From: JAUILH01 sp964230215
GTDB lineage: Bacteria > Bacteroidota > Bacteroidia > Flavobacteriales_D > JAUILH01
DNA length: 64,000 nt
Assembly: GCA_964230215.1 (NCBI GenBank)
Contig: CAXRGQ010000006.1
Coordinates: 248,001-312,000, forward strand
Reading direction: 5' to 3'
This document shows positions 16,191 through 25,806 of this stretch, in pieces (the stretch's first letter is position 1; each line of letters opens with the position of its first letter). The position numbers were made by a program, and so were the translations under genes. Under the pieces are notes generated by a model, which had not been told where the DNA came from, did no database searches, and saw only the letters and a list, made by a program, of their open reading frames with translations.

Positions 16191-19100
16191 ATGAAAATTT
16201 TAACTGTAAGCATTGGTATTCTATCAACACTTCTTGGCTTTTCACAAAGTCTAGATAGCACATTTATGAAAGGAATGACCATGCGTCACGTAGGGCCCGC
16301 AGGAATGAGTGGCCGTGTCACCACAATTGATGTACATCCTAACAATGATCAAAAAATTATTATTGGTACTGCAAGTGGAGGTGTTTGGACTTCTGATAAT
16401 GGTGGTGTTAAATGGGACCCTATTTTTGATGGTGAAGCAACCCAGTCAATTGGTGCTGTTGCTTATTCTAATATCAATCCAGATTTAATTTGGGTAGGAA
16501 CAGGCGAAGGAAACCCCAGAAACTCGCAATCAAGCGGAAAAGGCGTCTATAAATCCATTGATGGAGGGAAATCTTGGAACTTATGTGGTTTAGAGAATAC
16601 AAAAACCATTCATCGAATTATTCCGCACCCCTATAAACCAGAGGTTGCAACATTAGCTGCGATGGGCTCGGCGTGGGGTCCGAATAAAGAACGTGGTGTC
16701 TACCAAACTAAAGATGGAGGAAAAACTTGGAAACAAATTCTATATGTGGATGATACAACTGGCTGCGCTGATTTGATAGTGGATCCAAGCAATCCTGATA
16801 AAATGATTGCCGCCATGTGGTCCTATCATAGAGAGCCTTGGTTTTTTACTTCAGGCGGCAATGGTTCTGGCCTATACATTACCTATGATGGTGGTGAAAG
16901 CTGGAAAAAATTAGGCAAGAAAAATGGACTGCCAGAGGGAACAATAGGACGCTCGGGACTTACCATATGTCATGACAAGCCAAATGTGGTTTATGCCTTG
17001 GTTGAATCAAAGAAAACGGCCCTATATAAATCCAATAATGGAGGGGAAAACTGGCATAAAGTAAGTGATAAGAACATAGGAAATCGTCCCTTCTATTATG
17101 CCGATATTTTCTGCGACCCAAAGAACGAGAATCGCTTGTACAACCTCTATTCTGTTCTGTCAAAGAGCGAAGATGGCGGGAAATCTTTTTCGACAATTTT
17201 ACCCTATCACATTGGACATCCAGACCACCATGCGTTTTGGATTAGCCCATCGAATCCAGATTACATAATTGAAGGTAACGATGGCGGTATCAACATCTCT
17301 AAGGATGGAGGCGATACATGGCGTTTTGTAGAAAATCTACCAGTAGCCCAATTCTACCACATCAATTATGATGATGACGTTCCTTATAATCTTTACGGCG
17401 GAATGCAGGACAATGGTTCTTGGATAGGACCATCAAAAGTGTGGCATACGGGCGGTATTCAGAATGCGGATTGGCAAGAAGTGCTCTTCGGAGATGGTTT
17501 TGATGTTATGCCAAAAGCAGGGCACAGCAGGTATGGTTACGCCATGTACCAAGGAGGAAATCTCTATACATACGACAGAGAAACTGGGGCAACTCAGCGC
17601 ATCCAGCCAGTAGCTAAAGATAGCGTTCCGCTAAGGTTTAATTGGAATGCTGCATTGGCTCAAGACCCACACAATCCTTGTGGTGTGTATTTTGGAAGTC
17701 AATACGTGCACTATTCGAATGATTGCGGTGAGAGTTGGACAGTATTATCTGAAGATCTTACCAGCAATGATCCCGAAAAACAAAAACAGGCTAAAAGCGG
17801 AGGTTTAACCATAGATGCTACCAAAGCTGAAAATTATACCACCATCACATGTATCGCTCCAAGCCCATTAGACGAGAACATAATCTGGGTGGGCACAGAC
17901 GACGGTAATTTGTGGCTAACACAAGACAAAGGACAAAGCTGGACCAATCTTAACAAGCACATTGATAAATATGCAAAGAAAGGAGCTTGGATTCCTCAAA
18001 TTACACCATCAAACTTTAATAAAGAAGAAGCGTTTGTTGTGGCTAATGATTACAGAAGGAATAATTGGCAGCCGTATGCTATAAAAGTGAGTGCTTATGG
18101 TAAAAAAGCGAGTTCAATCATAAACAGTGATATCGAAGGACATTGTCACTCCATCGTGCAAGATAATATTGAAAAGAACTTGCTCTTCTTAGGAACAGAA
18201 TATGGATTATATGCAAGTGTTAACGGGGGAACATCCTGGCAAAAATGGTCGGTGAATTATCCATCTGTACCTACCGTAGATCTCAAGATTCATCCACGCG
18301 AATCCGATTTAATCATTGGAACATTTGGAAGAGCTGCCTACATTTTGGATGACATAAAACCACTACGTGCTCTCGCCAATAAGTCGCTAAGCACAAAAGG
18401 ATTTACGGTATTTGATTCAAATGATGCTTATGACGTAAGCTATATTCAAAATCCAGGGATGCGATTTGGAGCGGATGCACACTACCGTGGTCAAAACGGA
18501 ACAAGTGCCGCTAAGTTTGCTTACTATCTGGATAAATTGAGCAAACCTAGTAAAGAAGAAAAGAAGGATTCAAGTGCCAAAGAACTTGATTATAAACATA
18601 TCAAAATAGCCCTGATTAATGTTAGGAACGATACAGTGCGTCAATTCAAACAAAAAGCTGACACCGGCATGCATCACATCTATTGGAATCTGAGAAAAGA
18701 CGGTGTATATTATCCTTCTAGACGAGAGCCCAAAAAAGACGCAGACGCACCTTCTGGGAGAAATGTGGAACCTGGCACCTACAAAATGGTGGCGGTATAT
18801 GCAGACAAGAAAGATAGCGCTAAGGTTAAAGTTTATACCGATCCAAGAATAAGTGAAAATTTTGCAGCACTTAAGCAACGTTATGATTTATATGATAAAC
18901 ATGAAAAAAATATTGCAAGAGCTGCTGAAGCCTTTCAGCGTCTGAATGAAATATCTGACAATATTAAACACCTTTTAAAGCAGGAAGACTTGTTAGAAAA
19001 AGATGATTACAAAGCCTTGAAAGACAGCTCTAAATCACTACAAAAAACAGTTACTGAACTTCAGGATATCTATATGTTGTCTGAATCTTTTGAAGGCTAT

Positions 19101-19340
19101 GAACATGTTACAGTGCGCCTCAACGAACTGATAGGACAGACAAGTGATTATATTCTTTCTTCTCAGCAAGCACCAGGTCCAAATGCAAAGCTTGCATATA
19201 CGCAGTGTGAAGAAGAAATAAACAAGGCCGTTGATAAAATAAATCAGTTTATTAATGAAGATTGGGCGGCATACACGACATTTGTGCAATCAATTAAATT
19301 TAAGACATTTAAGGAAATTAAACCTGTACCAAATGACTAG
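16191..19340 (+). CDS. BNR / VPS10-like multi-propeller secreted protein
   Basis: This 1049-residue protein has a signal peptide (MKILTVSIGILSTLLGFSQ) and then a long series of Asp-box (BNR) hairpins, for example SDNGGVKWDP, SIDGGKSWN, TKDGGKTWKQ, TYDGGESWKK, SNNGGENWHK and SKDGGDTWRF, spanning about 40-720. This resembles the sortilin/VPS10 ten-blade propeller and the family often labelled glycosyl hydrolase; no glycosidase activity should be assumed. The C-terminal 250 residues contain a helical, charged region (about 880-1010). The downstream peptidase gene starts inside its last codons (8-bp overlap), so the two are translationally coupled. Binding or processing of exported peptides is a reasonable but untested role. 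Confidence 0.85.
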   Translation: MKILTVSIGILSTLLGFSQSLDSTFMKGMTMRHVGPAGMSGRVTTIDVHPNNDQKIIIGTASGGVWTSDNGGVKWDPIFDGEATQSIGAVAYSNINPDLIWVGTGEGNPRNSQSSGKGVYKSIDGGKSWNLCGLENTKTIHRIIPHPYKPEVATLAAMGSAWGPNKERGVYQTKDGGKTWKQILYVDDTTGCADLIVDPSNPDKMIAAMWSYHREPWFFTSGGNGSGLYITYDGGESWKKLGKKNGLPEGTIGRSGLTICHDKPNVVYALVESKKTALYKSNNGGENWHKVSDKNIGNRPFYYADIFCDPKNENRLYNLYSVLSKSEDGGKSFSTILPYHIGHPDHHAFWISPSNPDYIIEGNDGGINISKDGGDTWRFVENLPVAQFYHINYDDDVPYNLYGGMQDNGSWIGPSKVWHTGGIQNADWQEVLFGDGFDVMPKAGHSRYGYAMYQGGNLYTYDRETGATQRIQPVAKDSVPLRFNWNAALAQDPHNPCGVYFGSQYVHYSNDCGESWTVLSEDLTSNDPEKQKQAKSGGLTIDATKAENYTTITCIAPSPLDENIIWVGTDDGNLWLTQDKGQSWTNLNKHIDKYAKKGAWIPQITPSNFNKEEAFVVANDYRRNNWQPYAIKVSAYGKKASSIINSDIEGHCHSIVQDNIEKNLLFLGTEYGLYASVNGGTSWQKWSVNYPSVPTVDLKIHPRESDLIIGTFGRAAYILDDIKPLRALANKSLSTKGFTVFDSNDAYDVSYIQNPGMRFGADAHYRGQNGTSAAKFAYYLDKLSKPSKEEKKDSSAKELDYKHIKIALINVRNDTVRQFKQKADTGMHHIYWNLRKDGVYYPSRREPKKDADAPSGRNVEPGTYKMVAVYADKKDSAKVKVYTDPRISENFAALKQRYDLYDKHEKNIARAAEAFQRLNEISDNIKHLLKQEDLLEKDDYKALKDSSKSLQKTVTELQDIYMLSESFEGYEHVTVRLNELIGQTSDYILSSQQAPGPNAKLAYTQCEEEINKAVDKINQFINEDWAAYTTFVQSIKFKTFKEIKPVPND

Positions 19341-21522
19341 ACATTGGCTAATAATAGCACTAGTGCTTGTTGGTTGCAGTGAGGCGAAGAATTCTGAATC
19401 GAACGAAGAGAAAAAGGACATGGAAATTGAGGGGACAACAGAGGAGGTAGCAAACGCTCCAATTGCAGAAAAACAAGATACCACGTTAATCACACATGGG
19501 CACGAAAGAATTGACCCGTATTTTTGGATGCGTTTGTCTGATGAGCAAAAAGAAGCAGACACACCTGATGAACAAACACAAAAAGTTCTCGACTATTTAA
19601 ATGCAGAAAACGCCTATAAAACAGCTGTTTTAAAACCTACAGAAGGATTGCAAAAAACCATCTTTAACGAGATAAAATCGCGTATTAAAGAAGATGAAAG
19701 CTCGGCTCCTATATTGGATAATGGCTATTATTATTACGATAAGTATGAGCCAGGAAAAGAGTATGAAATATACTGCCGTAAACTAGGTGATTTAAGCGCG
19801 GAAGAGGAAGCCTATCTTGATGTAAATGTACTCGCTAAAGGACATGACTACTATGACGTGGGAGATGTTGAGTTCAGCACAAACAACCGTATACTGGCTT
19901 ACAGCTATGATGATGTAAGTAGACGCCAATATGCCATTGTTTTTAAAGATCTTGATGGTAAAACAAAATGCGATGAAGTGCTTAAAAACACAAGTGGAGA
20001 TATAGTCTGGGCCAATGATAATAAAACAGTCTTCTACGTTACGAAGGATGAAACTACGCTAAGAGAAAACAAGATTTGGCGCCACGTTTTGGGTACTCCC
20101 CAATCTGAGGATGTACTTGTTTTTGAAGAGACGGACGAAACTTTTTATTGCGAGATTTCTAAGTCAAAATCGGATAAATACCTGTTTATAGACTCATATA
20201 GTACAATGAGTACTGAACATCAAGTTCTTGAAGCTGACAATCCATCTGGAGCATTCAGAGTATTCCAAGAAAGAGAAGAAGACCACCTCTACTCTATTAA
20301 TCATTGGGAAGACAAGTGGTACGTGCAAACTAACTGGAATGCGACTAACTTTCGTTTAATGCGAACAGATCTCGACAAGACGAGTAAAGAAAACTGGCAG
20401 CCTTTTATCGAGCATAATGAAAAAGTAAGAATTTCCGATATAGAAGTCTTCAAAAATCATCTTGTTGTTGAGTTGAGAGAAAATGGATTAACTCTGCTGC
20501 GTGTAATGAATCACGACAAATCCAATCCTCATGACATTGCGTTTGAAGAGGAAACCTATGCCTGTGGTATTGGCACCAACATGGTTTACGATAGTGAATT
20601 TCTTTGTTATGGCTTCTCTTCGTTAAAGGTACCCAGTACGGTTTATGAGTACAATTTGAATACGGGTGAACAGACTATCCTGAAGCAAAAAGAAGTAATT
20701 GGAGGTTATAATCCAGATGACTATGAGACAGAGCGTGTGTGGGCTACGGCTCCCGATGGCGTTAAAGTACCAGTTTCATTAGTCTATAAAAAAGGATTAA
20801 AAAAGGACGGAACAAATCCATGTCTACTTTACGGGTATGGTTCTTATGGAGTGACCATTCCAGATAATTTTCGCATACCAAGACTTAGCCTTTTGGATAG
20901 AGGGTTTATTTATGCAATTGCGCACATTCGTGGGAGTGAATACTTAGGCAGACCATGGTATGAAGATGGAAAGAAGCTTAAAAAAATTAACACTTTCACT
21001 GATTTTATTGCTGCATCTGATTTCTTAATTGAACAGAAATATAGTTCACCAAGCAAGATGTGTGCGATGGGCGGCAGTGCAGGAGGACTCTTGATGGGAG
21101 CAGTCATTAATATGAAACCACAGAATTTCAAAGCAGTTGTAGCTGCTGTTCCTTTTGTGGATGTAGTTAGCACAATGTTAGATGAATCAATTCCTTTGAC
21201 CACAGGTGAATTTGATGAATGGGGAAATCCCAAAAACAAAGAATACTATGACTATATGTTATCGTATTCACCATATGATCAGGTAAAGGCTCAAGACTAC
21301 CCTAACCTACTAATTACGACAGGCTATTGGGATTCGCAAGTACAATATTGGGAACCTGCTAAGTGGTTAGCGAGATTACGTGTGACAAAAACAGACAACA
21401 ATATTGCTATAATGGATTGTAATATGAGTACTGGCCATGGTGGCGCATCAGGGCGATATGAGGCTTACAAGGAAACGGCAATGGAGTACGCATTCTTAAT
21501 TCACATGGTTAATGGACAATAG
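19333..21522 (+). CDS. Oligopeptidase B-like serine peptidase (S9A), lipoprotein
   Basis: This 729-residue protein is of the prolyl oligopeptidase family. The oligopeptidase B signature HGHERIDPYFWMRL comes first, then the seven-blade propeller, then the alpha/beta-hydrolase domain with S582 in GGSAGG, D667 in GYWDSQ and H702 in TGHGGASG. A lipobox (LVLVGC, C15) shows that it is anchored in the envelope, unlike cytosolic PtrB of enterobacteria. I chose the ATG at 19333 because it starts the lipoprotein signal exactly; the frame is open further upstream inside the BNR gene. It overlaps the preceding stop by 8 bp and the following VOC gene by 11 bp. It should cleave short peptides after basic residues. 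Confidence 0.9.
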   Translation: MTRHWLIIALVLVGCSEAKNSESNEEKKDMEIEGTTEEVANAPIAEKQDTTLITHGHERIDPYFWMRLSDEQKEADTPDEQTQKVLDYLNAENAYKTAVLKPTEGLQKTIFNEIKSRIKEDESSAPILDNGYYYYDKYEPGKEYEIYCRKLGDLSAEEEAYLDVNVLAKGHDYYDVGDVEFSTNNRILAYSYDDVSRRQYAIVFKDLDGKTKCDEVLKNTSGDIVWANDNKTVFYVTKDETTLRENKIWRHVLGTPQSEDVLVFEETDETFYCEISKSKSDKYLFIDSYSTMSTEHQVLEADNPSGAFRVFQEREEDHLYSINHWEDKWYVQTNWNATNFRLMRTDLDKTSKENWQPFIEHNEKVRISDIEVFKNHLVVELRENGLTLLRVMNHDKSNPHDIAFEEETYACGIGTNMVYDSEFLCYGFSSLKVPSTVYEYNLNTGEQTILKQKEVIGGYNPDDYETERVWATAPDGVKVPVSLVYKKGLKKDGTNPCLLYGYGSYGVTIPDNFRIPRLSLLDRGFIYAIAHIRGSEYLGRPWYEDGKKLKKINTFTDFIAASDFLIEQKYSSPSKMCAMGGSAGGLLMGAVINMKPQNFKAVVAAVPFVDVVSTMLDESIPLTTGEFDEWGNPKNKEYYDYMLSYSPYDQVKAQDYPNLLITTGYWDSQVQYWEPAKWLARLRVTKTDNNIAIMDCNMSTGHGGASGRYEAYKETAMEYAFLIHMVNGQ

Positions 21523-21937
21523 TAAGGGACGCATACTGGGTATTGGAGGCATCTTTTTTAAAAGTAATGATCCCAAAAAAGACAAAGCTTGGTATGAAGA
21601 TAATTTGGGACTCAATGCGAATGATTACGGTGTGACATTTGAGTACAAAAATGCAAACGACGACTCAAGACAGTATTTACAATGGAGCCCGTTTAGTGAG
21701 AATACAGATTACTTTGAGCCTTCATCTAATGAGTTTATGATTAATTATGTGGTGGATGATTTGGATGCATTTTTAGTAAAACTGGCTGACAAGGGCATTC
21801 ATCCTGTCGGAGATATTATGCGTGAATCCTATGGTAATTTCGCCCATATTATTGATGGTAATGGAAGGAAAATAGAGCTTTGGGAAAAAATAGACCCTGC
21901 GTTTACGGATACTGCAGTCATCAATACCCACAAATAA
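21512..21937 (+). CDS. VOC-family (glyoxalase/bleomycin resistance-like) protein
   Basis: This 141-residue protein has two beta-alpha-beta-beta-beta modules typical of the vicinal oxygen chelate fold: IGGIFFKSNDPKKDKAWYED in the first half and YVVDDLDAFLVKLADKG, then DGNGRKIELWEK, in the second. It has no signal peptide. Its start lies within the last codons of the peptidase gene, so it is the third member of an overlapping operon. The substrate is unknown; VOC proteins range from lyases to small-molecule binders. Confidence 0.85.
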   Translation: MDNSKGRILGIGGIFFKSNDPKKDKAWYEDNLGLNANDYGVTFEYKNANDDSRQYLQWSPFSENTDYFEPSSNEFMINYVVDDLDAFLVKLADKGIHPVGDIMRESYGNFAHIIDGNGRKIELWEKIDPAFTDTAVINTHK

Positions 21938-21966
21938 ATTTCAACCATCTCTTCATAAAATAATTG

Positions 21967-21997
21967 TTGAGTTTCCTTGCACGGAAGCTTATATTTG
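21967..21997 (+). promoter_or_regulatory. Predicted promoter of the 22017 lipoprotein gene
   Basis: TTG at 21967-21969, a 20-bp spacer and a perfect TATATTTG at 21990-21997 match the Bacteroidota consensus. The leader before the ATG at 22017 would be about 13 nt. Confidence 0.6.
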
Positions 21998-22016
21998 GCG
22001 TATCAATCTATTAATT

Positions 22017-23048
22017 ATGAAATTCAAACTACTTACTATAGCGGCTACCCTATTTCTAGCTTCATGCGGCGATGAAAACAAAGACAAGGGCACATCATCA
22101 GACGATTCTAAAAGCAAACAAGAGACGAAAGTTGACTCCATTGAAACTCCGATTGAAGATCAAGGTGAAGCTGTCAACATGCCTACCACATTCTTTAAAG
22201 GAAAGATTGATGGAAAGTATGAAGTATACGCCATGGTACATTCGGAAAAAGGTGTTCTAACAGGTAAGTACTATTACACTTCAATGAAGAAGTTAATTGA
22301 TTTGAAGGGAGGTTTATATGGCAACTCACTTGAAATGGACGAGTTCTATAAGAATAAGAAAACAGGCTCTTGGAACGGAACATTTGATGAAGAAGGTAAT
22401 TGGAATGGTGACTGGAGCGGCAATAACAAGCAATTTAAATTTGCTCTGAGCGAAATTAGTGAAGAGGAATACATAAATACCCTAAACAGTAAGAAAGACG
22501 CCCATAGTAAAGTGCTAGCGTTCGATGATTTAATCAACTTATTTAAATCGGAAGAATTTCCGTTTGAACCTAGTCGCATAAGTGAATCGGAAGCCAATGC
22601 AATTGACACATTGGACTATCAGCATTACTTTAACGAAGATGAGGAATTCATGACGGGCTGGGGTTTTCATGAACTCACGCCAGGATATCATGTGAGCACA
22701 CCTTTTGGTCACTTATTACTCGTATATCACTATTACACGCCAGGTGCATTCGGAATTCAGAATACTTTCTTAGAACTATATTCTTTTGATTTTAAAGGCA
22801 ATCAAATAGATGGAGAAGTAATTGGCTGTTATTGTTACGACTCCAATATGGGGGCAAATGATTATTACGCCACGGATGATGATTTAAAATTTGATAAAAA
22901 CGGTGTAGATGTGTTTAGCACACATGAGCACGGTACTCTCTTTGACGAGGAAGTAATGGAAGGTGAAGAATCCTTTTTGGATCAAACTAAGTCCCAAACA
23001 CGCTACGAATGGGATGAGAATGGAAAAATCACTGAGATAAAACAATAA
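22017..23048 (+). CDS. Hypothetical lipoprotein
   Basis: This 343-residue protein has a lipoprotein signal (FLASC, C17), a 35-residue charged low-complexity linker, and a beta-rich segment (about 58-140) with repeated GxYYY/GxW motifs such as GKYYYTSMKK, GSWNGTF and GNWNGDWSG. A second globular part (about 160-330) is rich in acidic residues. No family is recognised with confidence. It has its own promoter and ends 2 bp from the convergent TolC gene, with no terminator in between. Confidence 0.7.
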   Translation: MKFKLLTIAATLFLASCGDENKDKGTSSDDSKSKQETKVDSIETPIEDQGEAVNMPTTFFKGKIDGKYEVYAMVHSEKGVLTGKYYYTSMKKLIDLKGGLYGNSLEMDEFYKNKKTGSWNGTFDEEGNWNGDWSGNNKQFKFALSEISEEEYINTLNSKKDAHSKVLAFDDLINLFKSEEFPFEPSRISESEANAIDTLDYQHYFNEDEEFMTGWGFHELTPGYHVSTPFGHLLLVYHYYTPGAFGIQNTFLELYSFDFKGNQIDGEVIGCYCYDSNMGANDYYATDDDLKFDKNGVDVFSTHEHGTLFDEEVMEGEESFLDQTKSQTRYEWDENGKITEIKQ

Positions 23049-23050
23049 GT

Positions 23051-24454
23051 TTATTGAAGAACACCCAATGCATAGTAGAAATAACTAGAGCCTTGAGCGT
23101 TTTTCGCAATCACCTTTAAAAACTTCTCTTGAGATTCAATGTATGATTTTTCTCGAGAGTTAATCATGAACAATGAGCTTTCTCCGTTCCTAAACAGAGT
23201 GCGCTCTGCCTCTAATAGTCTGAGGTAATTCTCAGCTGTTAAACGGGCTAATTCGAATTGATTTGCTGTTATAAACCATGTATTTAAGGCAATGTTAGCT
23301 TTACTCACAAGAGTCTGTTGCTTAGTAGCCATTCCCATAGATTTCTCTTCTAGTACAAGTTCGTTGTATTTAAGTTTTCCACGTTCTTTTCGAAGAAACA
23401 ATGGAAACTTCACACTTGCACCCCATTTATAGTTTTCGATTGAGTAATCATTAAACACACCGCCCTGCCCTGCTCCATTCAAAGCATTGTATTTTAAGTC
23501 AACAGATGGTTTAAGTGCTTCTCTCGACAATCTGATTTTTATTCGTTGAATGTCAATGTCATTTGAATATGCTAAGAGCTCAGGATGATTTGCCCCAAGA
23601 CTATCAATCGCTAGCACCTCATTTCCTTCTGGTAAAGACTTTTCAATTGATTCATACATGTTCGGAATAAACACACTGTCTACCTCCAATGGCGCATAAT
23701 CTTTAGACCAAAGGTAGGTGGATAGAATGGCTCCCGAATTAAGAAAATCTAATTGCGCCTCTTGAAGCTGCACTTGTCTGTTCTGTAATTGAATAAACGC
23801 CTCAAGTGTGTCAATAGCAGGCAAATCACCAGCAGCACTTCTGCCTTTAACAGCATCCAATCTAATCTGAGCATTGTTCCTCATGGTAGTATACAGTTCC
23901 CTCCTATTGTAGGATTCAAACCACGACCAATATGCTTTAACCGCATCCATCAGAAGCTCATTTGCCATGATGGTTTGCTCCAATTGCGAACTTTGCTGAT
24001 AAATCTTTGCCATCTTTAAATCGGCACGGCGTTGGTCGATGAATAAGCCTTTACCAAGCGGAATACTGATACCGGCGTACCATAAGCCATCATCTGGAGT
24101 AAGGTTCTGATCGTTTAAATTAATCCCGTCATTTTGCTCATAGCCAACTTCTCCTTTAATTCCGAACCATGTTGGAACTGTTAGTCCAGCATCTAGCAAA
24201 CTGTAGTATGATTTATCGTCAAAATATTTTTGATCGAGATTACCTCTTAAAATAGGATCAAAACCACCTTTTGCTGTCATTAATTCTGCATCTCCCTTCT
24301 CAGCCTGGATTTTCGCCATTCTCATTATAGGATGATATGTGCGCACCATTCCTATATAATCTTCGAACGTGAATACACGCAAGGAATCCGCAGATGACTG
24401 AGAATACAGGACACAGCTAATGCTTATAGAAATTGTTAGCAGTAGGCTTCTCAT
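23051..24454 (-). CDS. TolC-family outer-membrane efflux/secretion channel
   Basis: This 467-residue protein has a signal peptide (ending VLYSQ) and the duplicated helical-hairpin pattern of TolC-like proteins, with long amphipathic helices (EKGDAELMTAKGGFDP, LQNRQVQLQEAQLDFLNSG, YIESQEKFLKVIAKNAQGS). It would form the trimeric outer-membrane duct for the HlyD/ABC pair encoded upstream. It overlaps the HlyD gene by 4 bp and is last in the operon. Confidence 0.9.
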   Translation of the reverse strand: MRSLLLTISISISCVLYSQSSADSLRVFTFEDYIGMVRTYHPIMRMAKIQAEKGDAELMTAKGGFDPILRGNLDQKYFDDKSYYSLLDAGLTVPTWFGIKGEVGYEQNDGINLNDQNLTPDDGLWYAGISIPLGKGLFIDQRRADLKMAKIYQQSSQLEQTIMANELLMDAVKAYWSWFESYNRRELYTTMRNNAQIRLDAVKGRSAAGDLPAIDTLEAFIQLQNRQVQLQEAQLDFLNSGAILSTYLWSKDYAPLEVDSVFIPNMYESIEKSLPEGNEVLAIDSLGANHPELLAYSNDIDIQRIKIRLSREALKPSVDLKYNALNGAGQGGVFNDYSIENYKWGASVKFPLFLRKERGKLKYNELVLEEKSMGMATKQQTLVSKANIALNTWFITANQFELARLTAENYLRLLEAERTLFRNGESSLFMINSREKSYIESQEKFLKVIAKNAQGSSYFYYALGVLQ

Positions 24455-25806
24455 TTCTTGTTGTCTTTTTGATTTTTCTCTTTGTCATGCTGATAAAAAT
24501 CTGGCGGGAATCCATTTATTTGACGCCACATCTCATACCACACAGGCACATCATCTAACAATATCATAGTGTTTGTACCACCACCGTATCGTAATGCTTC
24601 AGGCCATGGATGATCATCCTCTTCAGGTTCAACCAACACTCTGTACTTTCCATTTGGACTTATATGCTGATCGATTGCATATACTTTCCCTCCATAGGTA
24701 CCATAACTTACGTTTGGCCAACCAGAGAATACAATTGCAGGCCAACCGTCGAATTGAATTCTAACATGCTGCCCTTTAGAAATAAGGGGTAAATCAAGCG
24801 GTTCTACGTATAGTTCTACTGCTAATTGATAATTAGTTGGCATAATTTCTATAATAGCCTCCCCCTCTTTTATAGTCTGCCCTATACCTGTTTGCATGGT
24901 TTGAGCTATATAGCCAGACTGAGGTGCTGTAATGTAATACAGGCCATTTCTATACAGATAATTACTGTACTGGTTATTGAGTTTATTCACCCCAGATTCG
25001 GCATCAAACATATTTGACTCGGCAGTGGATAAGTCCGAATTCACCTTAGCAATTTTGCTGTCGTACTCCGAATTGATATTTGAGATTTCCACCTTTGCAT
25101 TAATCACTTCAGATTGACTTGCAAGCCATTTGTTTCTCGCCTGAATTTCGTAATTCGTTGCATCTTGAAGTTTAACTCTTCTGTTTTCCAAATCCGTTAG
25201 ACTTTTTAGATCCTGCTCATACAGTTCTTCGAAACGCTTGTACTGAGCTTTAGCAACCTCCAAATTTCCCTCGGCTGCTTCTAATGCTCCTTTATCCTGC
25301 TCCAATTTCAGTTCTGCCTGCTGCAACTTGATTTTAGTTTGCTGCAGTTTTAATTTTTGCTGTTCCGTAAGCGCTTTTATCTGTCTATTTAAGGCTTCTA
25401 TTTTTTGTTGATAGGCCCCAACACTTTTCTCCTTTAAATCTCTTTGATTTTTAGTTCTTTCCAAGAGGTCGTCATCAAAGTAAGCGTCTTTTACTTCAGA
25501 TAAATACACAAGTGTGTCACCCTTTTCAACAAAGTCCCCTTCTTGTACATACCATTTTTCAATTCTTCCCGGAATAATCGTGTGAATTGTTTGAGGTCTG
25601 TGTTCTGGCTTTAATGTAGTGACTTTGCCATGAGACCGAATATTCTGTGTCCAAGGCAGAAACATTATCACAATTATTATAAGAAGGGATATGATTATCA
25701 CCCTTCTCAAGACTTTTCCAGACAACTTACCTTCAGCCAATTTTAGAGCGCTATATCCGTTTTTTGGAAAGCGCTTTGCTATACTATTTCTACTAATATT
25801 AAGCAT
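24451..25806 (-). CDS. HlyD-family membrane fusion protein
   Basis: This 451-residue adaptor has one inner-membrane helix (about 35-51, VIIISLLIIIVIMFLPW), a split lipoyl/biotinyl domain (GRIEKWYVQEGDFVEKGDTL at 80-99, second half at about 290-320), a long coiled-coil hairpin (about 115-285, rich in Q/K/L heptads) and a C-terminal beta-barrel. This is the type I secretion/peptide export topology. It overlaps its ABC partner by 8 bp and TolC by 4 bp. Long hairpin adaptors contact the TolC tip directly. Confidence 0.92.
   Translation of the reverse strand: MLNISRNSIAKRFPKNGYSALKLAEGKLSGKVLRRVIIISLLIIIVIMFLPWTQNIRSHGKVTTLKPEHRPQTIHTIIPGRIEKWYVQEGDFVEKGDTLVYLSEVKDAYFDDDLLERTKNQRDLKEKSVGAYQQKIEALNRQIKALTEQQKLKLQQTKIKLQQAELKLEQDKGALEAAEGNLEVAKAQYKRFEELYEQDLKSLTDLENRRVKLQDATNYEIQARNKWLASQSEVINAKVEISNINSEYDSKIAKVNSDLSTAESNMFDAESGVNKLNNQYSNYLYRNGLYYITAPQSGYIAQTMQTGIGQTIKEGEAIIEIMPTNYQLAVELYVEPLDLPLISKGQHVRIQFDGWPAIVFSGWPNVSYGTYGGKVYAIDQHISPNGKYRVLVEPEEDDHPWPEALRYGGGTNTMILLDDVPVWYEMWRQINGFPPDFYQHDKEKNQKDNKK

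Noticed and set aside
16191..19340. Glycosyl hydrolase
   Set aside because: Asp-box repeats alone do not indicate sialidase or other glycosidase activity, and no catalytic residues of those families were identified.
20910..21239. Open frame of 109 codons on the minus strand
   Set aside because: It lies wholly inside the peptidase catalytic domain, antisense to the Ser582 region; composition and lack of motifs fit a shadow frame.
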